In this document: positions 63,455 to 64,000 of the stretch, in pieces
Numbering within the stretch: the first letter of the stretch is position 1
Layout: each line of letters starts with the position of its first letter
Assembly: GCA_008694505.1 (NCBI GenBank)
Contig: VZDJ01000116.1
Location: 22,997,501-23,061,500 of the forward strand
Source: Cyanoderma ruficeps
Lineage: Eukaryota; Chordata; Aves; Passeriformes; Timaliidae
Reading direction: 5' to 3'
Length of the DNA: 64,000 nucleotides
Made by a program: the position numbers and the translations under genes
The notes under the pieces: generated by a model
What the model saw: the letters and a program-made list of their open reading frames with translations, nothing else
Database searches by the model: none
Told to the model about the DNA's origin: nothing

Positions 63455-64000
63455 TATAAAGCTGTCTTGCGTTAGGACTTACTTTTAATTATTACCTTGA
63501 AATTAAGTTGGTAGAGAGAGCTGATGAATTGGCTGAGGATTTAGGGCAGTTCATTAAATAAGGTATCAATACAATGTCTTAATTAAAAGTACTATGCGAA
63601 AGGAAGAAGGATTTGTATTCAAAATGTCTAACCACGAAGACTTTAGTTTTCAGGAGAGAAACCAAGCCCAATAAAATCCCCCAGGTAGTAATTTCTTCAG
63701 TGTTTACTGCTTTTCTTGTCTACTAAGGTACCAAAGGAATAAAGTTATCCCCAGTTTTATGCTGTGTGTGGAGCATATTCTTGTACCTTCAGTAATTATT
63801 TTGCACCATGTGCCATTTTTGATGTTGTTTGACTATTTTTCTTGCTTTAACCTGCATAGGATGAAATAATTTAGTGAAAGTATAACTCTAAACTACTTAA
63901 GAAATAAATATTTAGTTTAGTTTTTTAAGCTCATCTCCCTCTCTCTACAGGGAATTGGCCTCTTCAATTTGACACTAATAGTTGTGTGGAACAAGTGGGG

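Larger units (their letters stand above)
1..64000 (+). other. ATRNL1: ATRNL1 gene locus (internal part), attractin-like 1
   Basis: Twelve exons on the plus strand join in one continuous frame. They give the order CUB, two EGF-like units, Kelch propeller, PSI. This is the ectodomain order of the attractin family, which are large single-pass membrane glycoproteins. The peptides fit ATRNL1 better than ATRN: for example KTKCTWLIEGYPNA, GSPDHGYCDLTGEKLC, YKALPGNKYGLVDDLY and [18 protein letters not shown] agree with ATRNL1 as I remember it, and ATRN differs at many of these positions. From family knowledge, the protein sits at the plasma membrane and its cytoplasmic tail, not in this window, was reported to bind melanocortin-4 receptor. 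Intron phases from 5' to 3' are 2,2,2,2,1,2,0,1,2,1,2,1,0. No exon is broken. Neither the first nor the last exon of the gene is here, so promoter, start codon and polyadenylation site are absent. Confidence 0.95.
58723..64000 (+). other. ATRNL1: Intron after the PSI exon (5' part)
   Basis: At least 5.3 kb of phase 0 intron beginning gtgagt. It contains a TAAAA pentanucleotide repeat (63036-63055) and a CR1 tail (about 63399-63454). A 14-bp perfect palindrome lies at 60733-60746. A 153-aa minus-strand open frame (61001-61462) has no domain I recognise. A strong-looking acceptor at 63949-63950 is followed by an open frame that does not match the expected next ATRNL1 residues. Confidence 0.8.

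Noticed and set aside
1..64000. Attractin (ATRN) as the gene identity
   Set aside because: Domain order fits, but the Kelch and PSI peptides match ATRNL1 as I recall it and differ from ATRN at many positions. A protein search would settle it.
1..64000. CRISPR arrays, operons, tRNA or rRNA genes, nested complete genes
   Set aside because: None seen by eye. The only regular repeats are simple repeats, small tandem duplications and the 46-bp pair.

Overview
The window is a piece of a vertebrate nuclear genome, most likely a bird. Short coding blocks bounded by GT/AG splice signals are separated by long AT-rich introns. The only dispersed repeats I can recognise are CR1 LINE 3' ends of the avian/sauropsid type. 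There are no bacterial-style operons and no intact transposon reading frames.

All recognisable coding sequence belongs to one plus-strand gene, attractin-like 1 (ATRNL1). Twelve consecutive internal exons lie between 7316 and 58722. They total 1807 nt, about 602 residues, stay in one frame across every junction and contain no stop. In order they encode a CUB domain (7316-10066), a pair of EGF-like units (13161-13369, with the last cysteine in the next exon), a six-bladed-type Kelch beta-propeller (22923 to about 56260), and a cysteine-rich PSI-type region (56260-58722). The upstream exon with signal peptide and first EGF, and the downstream PSI, C-type lectin, laminin-EGF, transmembrane and cytoplasmic exons, are outside the window. 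ATRNL1 rather than its paralogue attractin is called because the Kelch and PSI peptides match my recollection of ATRNL1 almost residue for residue.

Layout: 1-7315 is the end of the first intron. 7316-10066 is a compact CUB cluster. 10067-22922 holds the EGF exon between two introns and contains a CR1 tail, a CpG-dense islet with a CTCF-like motif, a G-quadruplex-type tract and a Tudor/zinc-ribbon-like open stretch. 22923-58722 holds the Kelch and PSI exons with introns up to 10.8 kb. 58723-64000 is the start of another long intron.

The most interesting observations are: strong GC3 differences between neighbouring exons of the same gene; an exact 46-bp direct repeat within one intron; the CpG islet with a CTCF-like site; a small coding-like relic at 17102-17416; and a fully frame-preserving, exon-by-exon skippable CUB module. 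I found no convincing new gene system.
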